Positions 17,022 to 26,864 of a stretch of DNA of 64,000 bases are shown here, piece after piece. How positions within the stretch are numbered: the first letter of the stretch is position 1; every line of letters starts with the position of its first letter. The notes beneath the pieces are model-generated. The model saw nothing but the letters and a program-made list of their open reading frames with translations. It was not told where the DNA came from and made no database searches. The position numbers and the translations under genes are program-made. The stretch lies in the NCBI RefSeq assembly GCF_900168195.1, contig NZ_FUYX01000005.1, positions 186,001 to 250,000 on the forward strand. Direction: 5' to 3'. The stretch comes from Allobosea thiooxidans (GTDB taxonomy: Bacteria > Pseudomonadota > Alphaproteobacteria > Rhizobiales > Beijerinckiaceae).

Positions 17022-17798
17022 TTATTTAGTATGCTTTATTCGCATGATTTTCCCTGTCTCGGTAGCGTAATGGGTGCCGAGCGAGGCGAGGGTGGTGTTC
17101 AGGCTGTCGATGACGAGCCCCGCCATTCGTGCCGAGGCGAGATCGCCGTCGCGGTCGATGATGGCGAGCAGCACGTGCTCGTGATCGGGCAGTGACTCGA
17201 TATAGGCGACTTCGTCGCCGGTCTTCAGCAGCAGCGACCATTGCAGCGTGGCGATGACCGCGCTGGCGAGGCATTGCAGCGCGGCGTTCTGCGCAGCGCT
17301 GAAGATCGCCTCGTGGAAGGCCATGTCGGCGCGAATCGTCGCCTCGGCATAGGGCGCGCCGTCGGCCATGCCGCGATAGGCGGCCTCGATCCGGGCAATG
17401 TCGGCGGAGGTTCGGCGCTGCGCCGCCAGGCGCGCCGCGCTGGGCTCGACGAAGCGGCGCAACTCGAAGAGATCGCGGATGAATCGCTCGTTCGGGTCCG
17501 CTTCGAAATGCCAGGACAGGACGTCGGGATCGAGCAGGTTCCAGCGTTCCCGCGAGGCGGCGCGGGTGCCGCTCTTGGGGCGGGCTTCGACGAGCCCCTT
17601 GGCCGTCAGAATCTTGACCGCCTCGCGATAGGCGGTGCGCGAGACCGAAATCTCCGAGCGCAGATCGTCCTCGTTCGGCAGCAGCTCGCCGGCCTTGACG
17701 CGGCCGGTGATGATCGCGACCGCGAGCTTCTGCGCGACCTGGCCGAAGAGCCGGTCCGGATTGAGCGTCGTCGGCCGCGAGAAGTCGCGCACCCGCAT
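17022..17798 (-). CDS. GntR-family regulator, FadR/FCD subfamily
   Basis: A 258-residue repressor-type protein. N-terminal winged helix (L-F-G-Q-V-A-Q-K-L-A-V-A-I-I-T-G, L-P-N-E-D-D-L, V-S-R-T-A-Y-R-E-A-V-K-I-L) and C-terminal FCD effector domain with the R-R-F-V-E-P-S-A-A helix and D-M-A-F-H-E-A-I-F metal/ligand site. I set the start at ATG 17798, preceded by GGGAGGG about 10 nt upstream; the open frame extends 41 codons further but lacks family similarity there. It is divergent from the carbohydrate ABC operon, which it presumably controls. Confidence 0.92.
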   Translation of the reverse strand: MRVRDFSRPTTLNPDRLFGQVAQKLAVAIITGRVKAGELLPNEDDLRSEISVSRTAYREAVKILTAKGLVEARPKSGTRAASRERWNLLDPDVLSWHFEADPNERFIRDLFELRRFVEPSAARLAAQRRTSADIARIEAAYRGMADGAPYAEATIRADMAFHEAIFSAAQNAALQCLASAVIATLQWSLLLKTGDEVAYIESLPDHEHVLLAIIDRDGDLASARMAGLVIDSLNTTLASLGTHYATETGKIMRIKHTK

Positions 17799-17883
17799 CG
17801 CTTGTGTCCCTCCCTCGGGCGCTCCGCACCGGTGCCGGGCGGCGGCCGGACGCGGACCATGGCGGCGCTTGACACACCCGCTT

Positions 17884-17899
17884 CTATCGTATGACTTTA
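17884..17899. promoter_or_regulatory. candidate FCD-GntR operator
   Basis: Within the divergent gap 17799-18038, a tcGTatgACtt core (GT-N3-AC) fits the loose GT-N(1-3)-AC pattern of FadR-subfamily operators. It is a single weak match with no second copy recognised, so it is a suggestion only. Confidence 0.25.
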
Positions 17900-18038
17900 T
17901 CGCAGACTGGAACGGACACAATCGCCCGCAGCCGGGGATGGCCCGTTTTCATCATTCGGTCACAAGAAACCGATTTGGGTCGCAGACGGCCTGCCCGGAG
18001 GGGCGGGGCGATGGGGAACGGAAAGCAGGGAAGACGGC

Positions 18039-19106
<1,068 letters not shown>

Positions 19107-19218
19107 GGAATTCGCCGCCCGCAGGACGGGTGGCGGATGGCGGCTGTTCAACGCCCATAATCCACGCAGGACGGAAGTCCCATGCAGGCTTCCGCCGCGC
19201 CAACGGAGGAGACGGTTC

Positions 19219-20523
19219 ATGAGCATTTCCAGAAGAGACGTGCTGATCGGCGGCGCAGGGCTCGCTGCGGGGGCCGCCCTGCCGCTCGCACCGGCCGTCG
19301 CGCAGGCCAATATCGAGAAGGGCGCGACGCTGCGCGTGCTGCGCCCGACGAAATTCGTCGATCCCGACCAAGCCATCTTCAACGAGAACACCGAGGCCTT
19401 CACCAAGGCGACGGGCGTGCCGGTCCGTGTCGACTATGCCGGCTGGGAGGATCTGCGCCCGCAGACGGCGGTCACGGCCAATACCGGCGCGGGCCCCGAC
19501 ATCGTCGTCGGCTGGGCCGATGACCCGCACATCTTCTCCGACAAGCTGATCGATCTCACGCCGATCGCCGAGGAACTCGGCAAGAAATACGGCGGCTGGT
19601 ACCCGATCGCCGAGAAATACGGCAAGAAGGACAAGACCAACCAGTGGATCTCGATCCCGATGGGCGCCTCCGGCGCGCCGGCGGTCTATCGCGAATCCTG
19701 GGTCAAGGAGGCGGGTTTCGACACCTTCCCGAAGGATCTCGACGGCTTCCTCAAGCTCTGCCGCAAGCTCAAGGAACAGGGCCATCCCGCCGGCTTCGCG
19801 CTCGGCAATGCGGTCGGCGATGGCAACGCCTTCTGCAACTGGCTCGTCTGGACCCATGGCGGCTACATGGTCGACGAGAACAACAAGGTCGCGATCAACT
19901 CGAAGGAGACGATCGAGGCGCTGAAATACGCCAAGGCGCTCTACGAGACCTTCATCCCCGGCACGCTCTCCTGGCTCGACATCAGCAACAACAAGGCGCT
20001 GACGGCTGGTGAAATCGGCGTCACGCAGAACGGCGTCTCGCTCTATTTCTCGATCAAGAATTCGAAGGACGAGAAGACGGCCGCGATCGGCAAGGACCTG
20101 AACCACGCCACCATGCCGGTCGGCCCGTTCGGGCGCCCGTCGGAGCCGGCGCTGATCATCAACGCCATGGCGTTCAAGCACACGAAGTTCCCGAACGCCG
20201 CGAAGGAATATCTCCGCTTCATGATGGAGAAGGAGCAGTACGACAAGTGGCTGACCGGCTGCTACGGGTACTGGACCCAGCCGCTGAAGGGCTTCGCCGA
20301 GAGCAAGGTCTGGTCGAGCGATCCGAAGATCGTGGTCTATCGCGACACCTGGGAGCGGGCGCTCTGGAGCGGCTACAAGGGTGCGATCAACGAGGCCGCC
20401 GGCACGGTCAATGCCGAATACGTCGTCGTCCAGATGGTCGCCTCGGTCTGCGCCGGCCAGGCGACGCCTGAAGAGGCCGCGGCGGAAGCCGAACGCCGCG
20501 CCAAGCGCTACTATCGGACCTGA
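19219..20523 (+). CDS. CUT1 extracellular solute-binding protein (Tat-exported)
   Basis: A 434-residue family 1 binding protein. The leader has the twin-arginine motif S-R-R-D-V-L at residues 4-9, a Gly/Ala/Leu core and cleavage around A-V-A-Q-A near residue 30. The mature protein shows the bilobal SBP pattern with G-P-D-I-V-V-G-W near residue 95 and M-P-V-G-P-F-G-R-P. RBS GGAGGAG lies just upstream. A strong intercistronic hairpin follows, as usual for abundant binding proteins. Confidence 0.93.
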   Translation: MSISRRDVLIGGAGLAAGAALPLAPAVAQANIEKGATLRVLRPTKFVDPDQAIFNENTEAFTKATGVPVRVDYAGWEDLRPQTAVTANTGAGPDIVVGWADDPHIFSDKLIDLTPIAEELGKKYGGWYPIAEKYGKKDKTNQWISIPMGASGAPAVYRESWVKEAGFDTFPKDLDGFLKLCRKLKEQGHPAGFALGNAVGDGNAFCNWLVWTHGGYMVDENNKVAINSKETIEALKYAKALYETFIPGTLSWLDISNNKALTAGEIGVTQNGVSLYFSIKNSKDEKTAAIGKDLNHATMPVGPFGRPSEPALIINAMAFKHTKFPNAAKEYLRFMMEKEQYDKWLTGCYGYWTQPLKGFAESKVWSSDPKIVVYRDTWERALWSGYKGAINEAAGTVNAEYVVVQMVASVCAGQATPEEAAAEAERRAKRYYRT

Positions 20524-20531
20524 CCCGCTTT

Positions 20532-20563
20532 TCCCGGCCGCCGTCCATGGTCGGCGGCCGGGA
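20532..20563 (+). promoter_or_regulatory. intercistronic stem-loop after the binding-protein gene
   Basis: tcccggccgcc pairs perfectly with ggcggccggga across a 10-nt loop, 9 nt after the SBP stop and 27 nt before the first permease. There is no T-tract after it. The position matches hairpins that protect SBP mRNA and lower permease expression in sugar ABC operons; that function is inferred from position. Confidence 0.6.
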
Positions 20564-20589
20564 GTGCCGGTCCAAAATGCGAGCGCGCC

Positions 20590-21546
20590 ATGGCCCTTGC
20601 CGCTGCCGAATCGCGAACCGCTTACAAGCTGGATCAGAGCTGGCTGGTGCGGCTGTTCGACAACAAGACCTTCCTCATCTGCATCTGCCTGTTTCCCGCG
20701 GCTGCCCTTCTGATCGTCTTCCTCAGCTATCCGCTGGGCTTGGGAATCTGGCTCGCCTTCACCGATACGCGCATCGGGCGGTCCGGCTATTTCATCGGCT
20801 TCGAGAACTTCGTGTCGCTCTGGCACGACAAGGTCTTCATCACCTCGGTCTGGAACACGCTGCTCTATACGAGCGTCGCGACTGTCGGGAAGTTCGCGCT
20901 CGGCCTGTGGCTGGCGCTGCTGCTCAACAACAACCTGCCGTTCAAGTCGCTGCTGCGCGCGCTGATCCTGGTGCCGTGGATCGTGCCGACGGTGCTGTCG
21001 GCGATCGCGTTCTGGTGGATCTACGACCCGCAGTTCTCGATCATCTCCTATGTGCTGGTCGACGTGCTCGGTTGGCGCGACACCTATATCGACTTCCTCG
21101 GTCAGCCCTGGCCGGCGCGCTGGTCGCTGATCGCCGCCAATATCTGGCGCGGCATCCCCTTCGTCGCGATCAGCCTGCTCGCGGGCCTGCAGACGATCTC
21201 GCCCTCGCTCTACGAGGCCGCGATGCTCGACGGCGCCAATGCCTGGCAGCGCTTCAAGCATGTCACGCTGCCGATGCTGATGCCGATCCTGGCGGTGGTG
21301 CTGACCTTTTCGGTGCTGTTCACCTTCACAGACTTCCAGCTGGTCTACGCCATCACCCGCGGCGGGCCGGTCAACGCCACGCATCTGATGGCGACGCTCG
21401 CCTTCCAGCGCGGCATTCCCGGCGGGCAGCTCGGCGAGGGCGCGGCGATCGCGGTGGCGATGATCCCGTTCCTCGTGATGGCGACGCTGTTCAGCTATTT
21501 CGGGCTCGCCCGGCGCAAGTGGCAGCAGGGGGAAGACAATGACTGA
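20590..21546 (+). CDS. CUT1 ABC permease (MalF/UgpA type)
   Basis: A 318-residue inner membrane protein with six main helices and the EAA loop Y-E-A-A-M-L-D-G-A-N-A-W-Q-R-F about residues 215-229, which docks to the ATPase. The first helix follows a ~35-residue cytoplasmic N-terminus. The stop overlaps the next permease by 8 bp, indicating coupled synthesis. Confidence 0.93.
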   Translation: MALAAAESRTAYKLDQSWLVRLFDNKTFLICICLFPAAALLIVFLSYPLGLGIWLAFTDTRIGRSGYFIGFENFVSLWHDKVFITSVWNTLLYTSVATVGKFALGLWLALLLNNNLPFKSLLRALILVPWIVPTVLSAIAFWWIYDPQFSIISYVLVDVLGWRDTYIDFLGQPWPARWSLIAANIWRGIPFVAISLLAGLQTISPSLYEAAMLDGANAWQRFKHVTLPMLMPILAVVLTFSVLFTFTDFQLVYAITRGGPVNATHLMATLAFQRGIPGGQLGEGAAIAVAMIPFLVMATLFSYFGLARRKWQQGEDND

Positions 21547-22441
21547 TCAGACCCTCAGCCAGCGGCCGCATCTGACGGACAAGGAAAGCACCGGCGTCAT
21601 CGACTGGTCCTCGGGACCGCGCCGCTTCATCATGCTCTACCTGCCGTTGTCGATCTTCGTCTTCATCCTGCTGTTCCCGTTCTACTGGATGGCGATCACC
21701 GCCATCAAACCGAACGCGGAACTGCTCGACTACAAGAACAACAACCCGTTCTGGGTGAAGTCGCCGACGCTCGAGAACATCAACAAGCTGCTGTTCCACA
21801 CCGATTATCCGCAGTGGCTCTGGACCACGATGATGGTCGCGGTGGTGGCGACGGCGCTCTCGCTCTTCGCCAGCGTGCTCGCCGCCTATGCGATCCAGCG
21901 GCTGAAGTTCAGGGGCTCGCAATATGTGGGCCTGGCGATCTATCTCGCCTATCTGGTGCCGCCCTCGATCCTGTTCATCCCGATGGCGACGCTCATCTTC
22001 CAGCTCGGCCTGTTCGACTCGCCGATGTCGCTGATCCTGACCTACCCGACCTTCCTGATCCCGTTCTGCACCTGGCTCCTGATCGGCTATTTCAAGTCGA
22101 TTCCCTACGAGCTCGAGGAATGCGCCATGATCGACGGCGCGACCAGGCTGCAGACGCTCTGGAAGATCACGCTGCCGCTGGCGATGCCCGGGCTGATCTC
22201 TGCCGGCATCTTCGCCTTCACCCTGTCCTGGAACGAGTTCATCTACGCGCTCGCCTTCATCCAGTCGGCCGAGAAGAAGACGGTGCCGGTGGCGGTGCTG
22301 ACGCAGCTCGTCGAGGGCGACGTCTATCACTGGGGCTCGCTGATGGCGGGTGCGCTGCTCGGTTCGATTCCCGTGGCGATCCTCTATTCCTTCTTCGTCG
22401 ACTACTACGTCGCCTCGCTGACCGGCGCGGTGAAGGAATAG
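21539..22441 (+). CDS. CUT1 ABC permease (MalG/UgpE type)
   Basis: A 300-residue inner membrane protein with six helices and the EAA loop L-E-E-C-A-M-I-D-G-A-T-R-L-Q-T-L-W-K-I about residue 197 onward. The N-terminal helix is followed by the F-P-F-Y-W-M segment typical of MalG-like subunits. It begins inside the preceding permease gene (8-bp overlap). A GC-rich hairpin-prone stretch (22440-22474) follows the stop. Confidence 0.93.
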   Translation: MTDQTLSQRPHLTDKESTGVIDWSSGPRRFIMLYLPLSIFVFILLFPFYWMAITAIKPNAELLDYKNNNPFWVKSPTLENINKLLFHTDYPQWLWTTMMVAVVATALSLFASVLAAYAIQRLKFRGSQYVGLAIYLAYLVPPSILFIPMATLIFQLGLFDSPMSLILTYPTFLIPFCTWLLIGYFKSIPYELEECAMIDGATRLQTLWKITLPLAMPGLISAGIFAFTLSWNEFIYALAFIQSAEKKTVPVAVLTQLVEGDVYHWGSLMAGALLGSIPVAILYSFFVDYYVASLTGAVKE

Positions 22442-22534
22442 CCGGCTTCGGCGCCGGCCCGCGCGCGGCCGGCTCCCTTCCATCGCGGGCATGGCGCGAG
22501 CCGTGCCCGCTTGCGTTCCGAGAGTGCCATTCCG

Positions 22535-23440
22535 ATGTCCGCCAGACCGATCTCCACCATCGCCTTCGTCGGGCTCGGCGCCATGGGCGCGCCGATGGCC
22601 GAGAACCTGGTCCGCAAGCAGTTCCGCGTCACGGGTTTCGACATGCGCGCGGCGGCGCGCGACGCACTCGTTGCAGCCGGCGGACACGCGGCTGCGAGTG
22701 CAAAGGAGGCGGCGGCGGGCGCCGAGGCGCTGGTGCTGATGGTCGTCAACGCCGCGCAGGCGCGCTCCGTGCTGTTCGACGCCGGGGCGTTGGACGCTTT
22801 GGCACCGGGCGCGACCGTGATCCTGATGGCGACCTGCCCGCCGGGCGAGGCTGAGGCGATCGCGGCCGAGGTCACGAAGACCGGCCGTCACTTCATCGAT
22901 GCGCCAGTCTCGGGCGGCGTCAACGGTGCTCGCAACGCGACGCTGACCATCATGGTCGGTGCGCCCAATGACAGCTTCGCGCGGGCCAAGCCCGTGCTCG
23001 ATGCGCTCGGCGACAAGGTCTTCCATGTCGGCGAGAAGGCCGGGCAGGGCGCGACGGTGAAGACCGTCAACCAGCTGCTCTGCGGCGTCCATATCGCGGT
23101 CGCGGCCGAGGCGCTCTCGCTCGCCGAGAAGGCTGGCATCGACGGGCGGTTGCTGTTCGAGATCATGGGCGGCTCGGCCGCCTCGTCCTGGATGCTCCGG
23201 GATCGCGGGCCGCGCATGCATGAGCCCGATCCGGCGGTGGCCAGCGCGGTCGACATCTTCGTCAAGGATCTCGGCATCGTGCTCGACGCCGGCCGGGCGG
23301 CGAAGGCGGCCCTGCCGCTGGCGGCGGCGGCGCATCAGATGTTCCTCGCATCGTCGGGGCTCGGCCATGGCGGGCGCGACGATTCGCAGGTGGTCAGGGC
23401 CTATCGCGCGCTGAATGCGAAGCCTGCCGACGATGCCTGA
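22535..23440 (+). CDS. beta-hydroxyacid dehydrogenase, L-threonate dehydrogenase (LtnD)-like
   Basis: A 301-residue member of the 6-phosphogluconate/3-hydroxyisobutyrate dehydrogenase family. Rossmann motif G-L-G-A-M-G-A-P-M (residues 13-21), substrate motif D-A-P-V-S-G-G-V-N-G-A about residue 121, catalytic Lys in V-K-T-V-N-Q-L-L-C-G and C-terminal K-D-L-G-I-V. The L-M-V-V-N-A-A-Q segment and overall pattern resemble LtnD, which oxidises C4 sugar acids. The position at the end of the sugar ABC operon supports an acid-sugar substrate. ATG 22535 is chosen because the conserved N-terminus starts there. Confidence 0.85.
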   Translation: MSARPISTIAFVGLGAMGAPMAENLVRKQFRVTGFDMRAAARDALVAAGGHAAASAKEAAAGAEALVLMVVNAAQARSVLFDAGALDALAPGATVILMATCPPGEAEAIAAEVTKTGRHFIDAPVSGGVNGARNATLTIMVGAPNDSFARAKPVLDALGDKVFHVGEKAGQGATVKTVNQLLCGVHIAVAAEALSLAEKAGIDGRLLFEIMGGSAASSWMLRDRGPRMHEPDPAVASAVDIFVKDLGIVLDAGRAAKAALPLAAAAHQMFLASSGLGHGGRDDSQVVRAYRALNAKPADDA

Positions 23441-23447
23441 GCATCGC

Positions 23448-24524
23448 TCAGCGCGGCGGGCAGGTCGTGCCCCGGACGATGAGCGCAGGCGTCAGCAGCA
23501 GGCGCTGCGTCGGTGCGGTGGGATCGGCGATCCGGTTCAGCAGGAACTCGGCCGATTTGGCGCCCATCTCGTTCTGGAAATTGTAGACGGTGGTGAGCGC
23601 GGGGAACCACTGCGCCGCCTCCTTCACGTCGTCGCAGCCGACGATCGAGAAGTCGCGCCCGGCTTCGAGCCCGCGATGGCGCAGGCCGAGCATGGCGCCG
23701 AAGGCGGCGAGGTCGTTCATGCAGACGGCCGCGGTCGGCGGCTCGGTGGCGTCGAGCACCTTCTGGATGCCCTTCAGGCCGGTCTCGCGCGTGCCGAAAT
23801 CGAAATGCACCAGGGCGGGGTCGAAGGGCAGGCCGGCGCGGGCGAGCGACTCGCGGTAACCGGCATAGCGGTTGTGCCCGGTGGAGATGCTCTCATTGGC
23901 GCAGAGAAAGGCGATCCGACGGTGGCCGAGCTCGATGAGGTGCTCCATCGCCAGGGTGGTGCCGTGGCGGTCATCCGAGCCGACGAAGTCGAGATCGACG
24001 CCGGCGACCTCGCGCGAGAGCTGGACGATCGGCACGCCGGCATCGGTCAGGGGGCTGAGGCTCTCGGCCGTGCTGCCGCCGGCCGAACAGAGGATCATGC
24101 CGTCGGGCCGGTATTCGGCGAGGCTGCCGAGCACGCGGGCCTGCTTCTCGATGTCCTCGGCATAGGTGCCGAGCAGGATCGAGCGGCCATGGCGGCCGGC
24201 GGTCTCCTCGATCGCGGCCAGCAATTCGGCGAAATAGGGATTGGTGATGTCGTGGAAGACGACGCCGATGATGTTCGTCCGGTCGGTGCGCAGGGAGGCG
24301 GCGCTGCGGTTGTAGCTGTAGCCCATGCTGCGGGCGATGGTCCGGACGCGCTCGCGCGTCGCCTCCGCCACCAGCGGGGAGCCGCGCAGCGCCAGCGAGA
24401 CGGTCGCGGTCGAGACTGAGAGATGGTCGGCGATGATCTGCAAGGTGACGCGGCTGCGACCGGAGGTTCCCATCGCGGTCGCGCTTCTGGTCCGGCTGGT
24501 CTCGGTCGGGCCGTCGGCAGTCAT
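23448..24524 (-). CDS. LacI-family transcriptional regulator
   Basis: A 358-residue regulator. HTH about residues 23-45 (V-T-L-Q-I-I-A-D-H-L-S-V-S-T-A-T-V-S), hinge helix with L-R-T-D-R-T-N-I-I-G-V-V and a periplasmic-binding-like effector domain (H-D-I-T-N-P-Y-F, N-D-L-A-A-F-G-A-M). Start taken at ATG 24524; ATG 24473 is also possible and an upstream frame extends over the neighbouring promoter. It is convergent with the LtnD-like gene (7 bp between stops) and divergent from the second dehydrogenase gene, which it may control. Confidence 0.92.
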   Translation of the reverse strand: MTADGPTETSRTRSATAMGTSGRSRVTLQIIADHLSVSTATVSLALRGSPLVAEATRERVRTIARSMGYSYNRSAASLRTDRTNIIGVVFHDITNPYFAELLAAIEETAGRHGRSILLGTYAEDIEKQARVLGSLAEYRPDGMILCSAGGSTAESLSPLTDAGVPIVQLSREVAGVDLDFVGSDDRHGTTLAMEHLIELGHRRIAFLCANESISTGHNRYAGYRESLARAGLPFDPALVHFDFGTRETGLKGIQKVLDATEPPTAAVCMNDLAAFGAMLGLRHRGLEAGRDFSIVGCDDVKEAAQWFPALTTVYNFQNEMGAKSAEFLLNRIADPTAPTQRLLLTPALIVRGTTCPPR

Positions 24525-24625
24525 GTATCGTCCACAATGAGCGCGGACCCCGCGATCTGCGGCGCGTCCGGCCGTTTCATCCACGTCCAGTTCCACATCA
24601 ACCATATCAGCGGGAGAATTTGAAG

Positions 24626-25537
24626 ATGACTGCAACCAAAGAGTCCGTTGGCTTCATCGGCGTCGGCTTCATGGGGCAGGGCATGGCCCGCAACCTCGTC
24701 GACAAGGGCTTTCCGCTCACCGTGATGGCGCATCGCAATCGCAAGCCGGTCGAGGAGCTGGTCGCAGCCGGCGCGACGGAGGCGAAGACGCCGAAGGAGC
24801 TTGCCGCCCGCTCCGGCATCATCTTCCTGTGCGTCACCGGCTCGGCCCAGGTCGAGGCGGTGGTGAAGGGCGAGAACGGCATCATCGCCGGAGCAAAGCC
24901 CGGCACGGTGATCGTCGATTGCTCGACCTCGGATCCGACCGTGACGGTCAGGCTCGCCGCCGAGCTGGAGGCGAAGGGGCTGCATCTGGCCGATGCGCCG
25001 CTCGGTGGCACGCCGGCCCAGGCGGCGCTCGGCCAGCTTTCGGCGATGATCGGCGCTGCGCCCGAGGTCTTCGCCCGGATCAAGCCCGCCTGCGAGGCCT
25101 GGGCGCAGAAGATCGTGCATCTCGGGCCGGTCGGCGACGGGCACAAGATGAAGCTGATCAACAACTTCCTGTCGCTCGGCTATGCCGCGATCTATGCCGA
25201 GGCACTGACGCTCGGCGAGAAGATCGGCATCACGCCGCAGACCTTCGACAGCGTCATCCGCGGCAGCCGCATGGATTGCGGCTTCTACCAGACCTTCATG
25301 AAATACGTGCTCGAGCGCGACCGGAATGCGCACAAATTCACCCTCAGCAACGCGCTGAAGGATGTGCGCTATCTCGAGAGCGTCGCCAACGAGGCGGGCG
25401 TCGCCAATCCGATCGGCAATGCCGTGAAGAACAGCTTCGCGACCGCGGTCGCGAGCGGGCATGGCGAGGACTATGTGCCGATGCTGTCGGACTGGGTCGC
25501 CGGGCTGAACGGCGTCTCGCTCACCGACAAGGGCTGA
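24626..25537 (+). CDS. beta-hydroxyacid dehydrogenase (3-HIBADH family)
   Basis: A 303-residue NAD(P)-dependent enzyme. Rossmann motif G-V-G-F-M-G-Q-G-M about residues 12-20, D-A-P-L-G-G-T-P-A in place of the more usual D-A-P-V-S-G-G, catalytic Lys in G-H-K-M-K-L-I-N-N-F-L-S. The altered substrate loop separates it from the LtnD-like paralogue 1.2 kb upstream. GGGAGAA lies 8 nt before the ATG. It is divergent from the LacI gene. Confidence 0.9.
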   Translation: MTATKESVGFIGVGFMGQGMARNLVDKGFPLTVMAHRNRKPVEELVAAGATEAKTPKELAARSGIIFLCVTGSAQVEAVVKGENGIIAGAKPGTVIVDCSTSDPTVTVRLAAELEAKGLHLADAPLGGTPAQAALGQLSAMIGAAPEVFARIKPACEAWAQKIVHLGPVGDGHKMKLINNFLSLGYAAIYAEALTLGEKIGITPQTFDSVIRGSRMDCGFYQTFMKYVLERDRNAHKFTLSNALKDVRYLESVANEAGVANPIGNAVKNSFATAVASGHGEDYVPMLSDWVAGLNGVSLTDKG

Positions 25538-25540
25538 GCC

Positions 25541-25574
25541 GGCGCGCGACCGGCCCCGTGAGCCGGTGCGCGCC
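25541..25574. terminator. long GC hairpin between convergent genes
   Basis: ggcgcgcgaccggc pairs with gccggtgcgcgcc (13 pairs, one bulged G) with a 7-nt loop, 3 nt after the dehydrogenase stop and 8 nt before the stop of the convergent racemase-family gene. No T-run on either side, so it may act as a shared stabilising structure or a weak bidirectional terminator. Confidence 0.55.
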
Positions 25575-25582
25575 GCACTGCG

Positions 25583-26407
25583 TCAGGGCCGTGCCAACAG
25601 GCGCGTCAGTCCGTCGGAGAGGCCGGTGCTGGTGACCGGGGCTGGCAGGGCGAGGTCACCGCTGCGCGGCTTGTGCAGGGGCTGGTCGAGCGCTTCGAGC
25701 AGCATCCGGATGCCCGCTTCGGCCGAGCAGATCACGGGCACGTCGACATGGGGTTGCACCCTGGCGGCGAGCCCGGCGAGGCCGGCACCGCCGAGGATCA
25801 CCGCGCCGGCGCCGTCGCGCCGCGCCACGAGGCGGCAGGCCTCGGCCAGCATGGCGATCGAGCCGTCGGGGTCGCGGGCGATGTCGGCGCCGGTGGGGGC
25901 GACGGTCTCGACGGCTGCGAGGCGCTCGCCGAGGCCGATCGAGCCGACGAATTCGCGCAGCATCGGCCCCCAGCGCTCGCCGCCGGTGACGATGGCGAAG
26001 CGCGCGGCCTTCTGCGCCGCGAGGCGGCTGCTCGCCTCGGCCATGCCGATGACGGGGATGCGCGCCATCTCCTTGAGGGCCAGCAGGCCCGGATCGCCGA
26101 AGCAGGCGAGATAGACGCCATCGCAGCCCTGGCCATGCTCGGCGAAGGCTTCGAGCGCGGCATGGGCGGCGACGACGCTGGCGCTGCGGCTGGCGATGTA
26201 ATGGGCGCCGAAGCGCCCGGTCACGGGCACCATCGTCGCATCCGGCGGCAGATAGGGCTCGATCACGCGCGCGACCAGAGCCGTCATTTCCGGCATGGTG
26301 TTGGGGTTGATGACGAGAATGCGCAAGCGTTTCCGGTCCCGGTTTGCCGAGGTGAAGGCGCGTTCGCCCCGGCGATGGGCAAAACTCTCGAGCGGCGCCT
26401 CACCCAT
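25583..26407 (-). CDS. Asp/Glu/hydantoin racemase-family protein
   Basis: A cofactor-independent racemase-like protein. Core starts R-I-L-V-I-N-P-N-T, followed by the first catalytic Cys region Y-L-A-C-F-G-D-P-G and the second Cys in P-V-I-C-S-A-E-A-G. The G-M-A-E-A-S segment fits the hydantoin racemase/arylmalonate decarboxylase branch. ATG 26407 gives 274 residues; a TTG at 26326 (247 residues, starting L-R-I-L-V) fits the usual family length better and may be the true start. It could act with a hydantoinase such as the one at 34.5 kb, but it is not in the same operon. Confidence 0.85.
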   Translation of the reverse strand: MGEAPLESFAHRRGERAFTSANRDRKRLRILVINPNTMPEMTALVARVIEPYLPPDATMVPVTGRFGAHYIASRSASVVAAHAALEAFAEHGQGCDGVYLACFGDPGLLALKEMARIPVIGMAEASSRLAAQKAARFAIVTGGERWGPMLREFVGSIGLGERLAAVETVAPTGADIARDPDGSIAMLAEACRLVARRDGAGAVILGGAGLAGLAARVQPHVDVPVICSAEAGIRMLLEALDQPLHKPRSGDLALPAPVTSTGLSDGLTRLLARP

Positions 26408-26516
26408 GCCATGAATGAGCGCGGTTTCTGGTGCAAGAGCCTTCTGTCGCGAGAAGGCGCGGAAGCGGTGCGAGCGGCTTCGCGCTGCGGGACGGCGGCA
26501 CGCATGGATTTGCACG

Positions 26517-26825
26517 ATGGACGGCAAGCAGGAACTCAGGCGGGCCTTCAAGCGCTTCGAACAGGAGGTTCCGCCCTGGTTCGGAGGGGCCCTGCGCTGG
26601 CTCCGTCACCCGCGCTCGCGCGGTATCAGGCTGCCGGTCGGGGCGCTGTTCGTCCTGGGCGGGGTGTTCTCGATCCTGCCGGGGCTGGGCATCTGGATGC
26701 TGCCGCTCGGATTGCTGCTGCTCGCCGGCGATGTGCCGATCCTGCGTCGGCCGGTGGCGCGCTTCACGATCCGCTCCGCGGCGCTATGGGCCGGCCTGCG
26801 GCGGCGTTTCAGGCGTGGGGAATAG
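26517..26825 (+). CDS. small membrane protein, unknown
   Basis: A 102-residue protein: charged N-terminus (residues 1-36), one long or two short hydrophobic helices (about 40-70, containing I-L-P-G-L-G-I-W-M-L-P-L-G), and an Arg-rich C-terminus. The sequence resembles short alphaproteobacterial proteins often mislabelled as tryptophan-synthase-like, which have no enzymatic domain. The frame is open upstream but similarity and charge pattern begin at M-D-G-K. Function unknown. Confidence 0.7.
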   Translation: MDGKQELRRAFKRFEQEVPPWFGGALRWLRHPRSRGIRLPVGALFVLGGVFSILPGLGIWMLPLGLLLLAGDVPILRRPVARFTIRSAALWAGLRRRFRRGE

Positions 26826-26864
26826 CGCAAGGCAGGGCCCCGGACACATGGCTGGAGAGCGTCG

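Noticed and set aside
22440..22474. GC-rich inverted repeat after the second CUT1 permease as a terminator
   Set aside because: Several alternative pairings and no T-tract; too ambiguous to list, and the LtnD-like gene downstream is probably co-transcribed.
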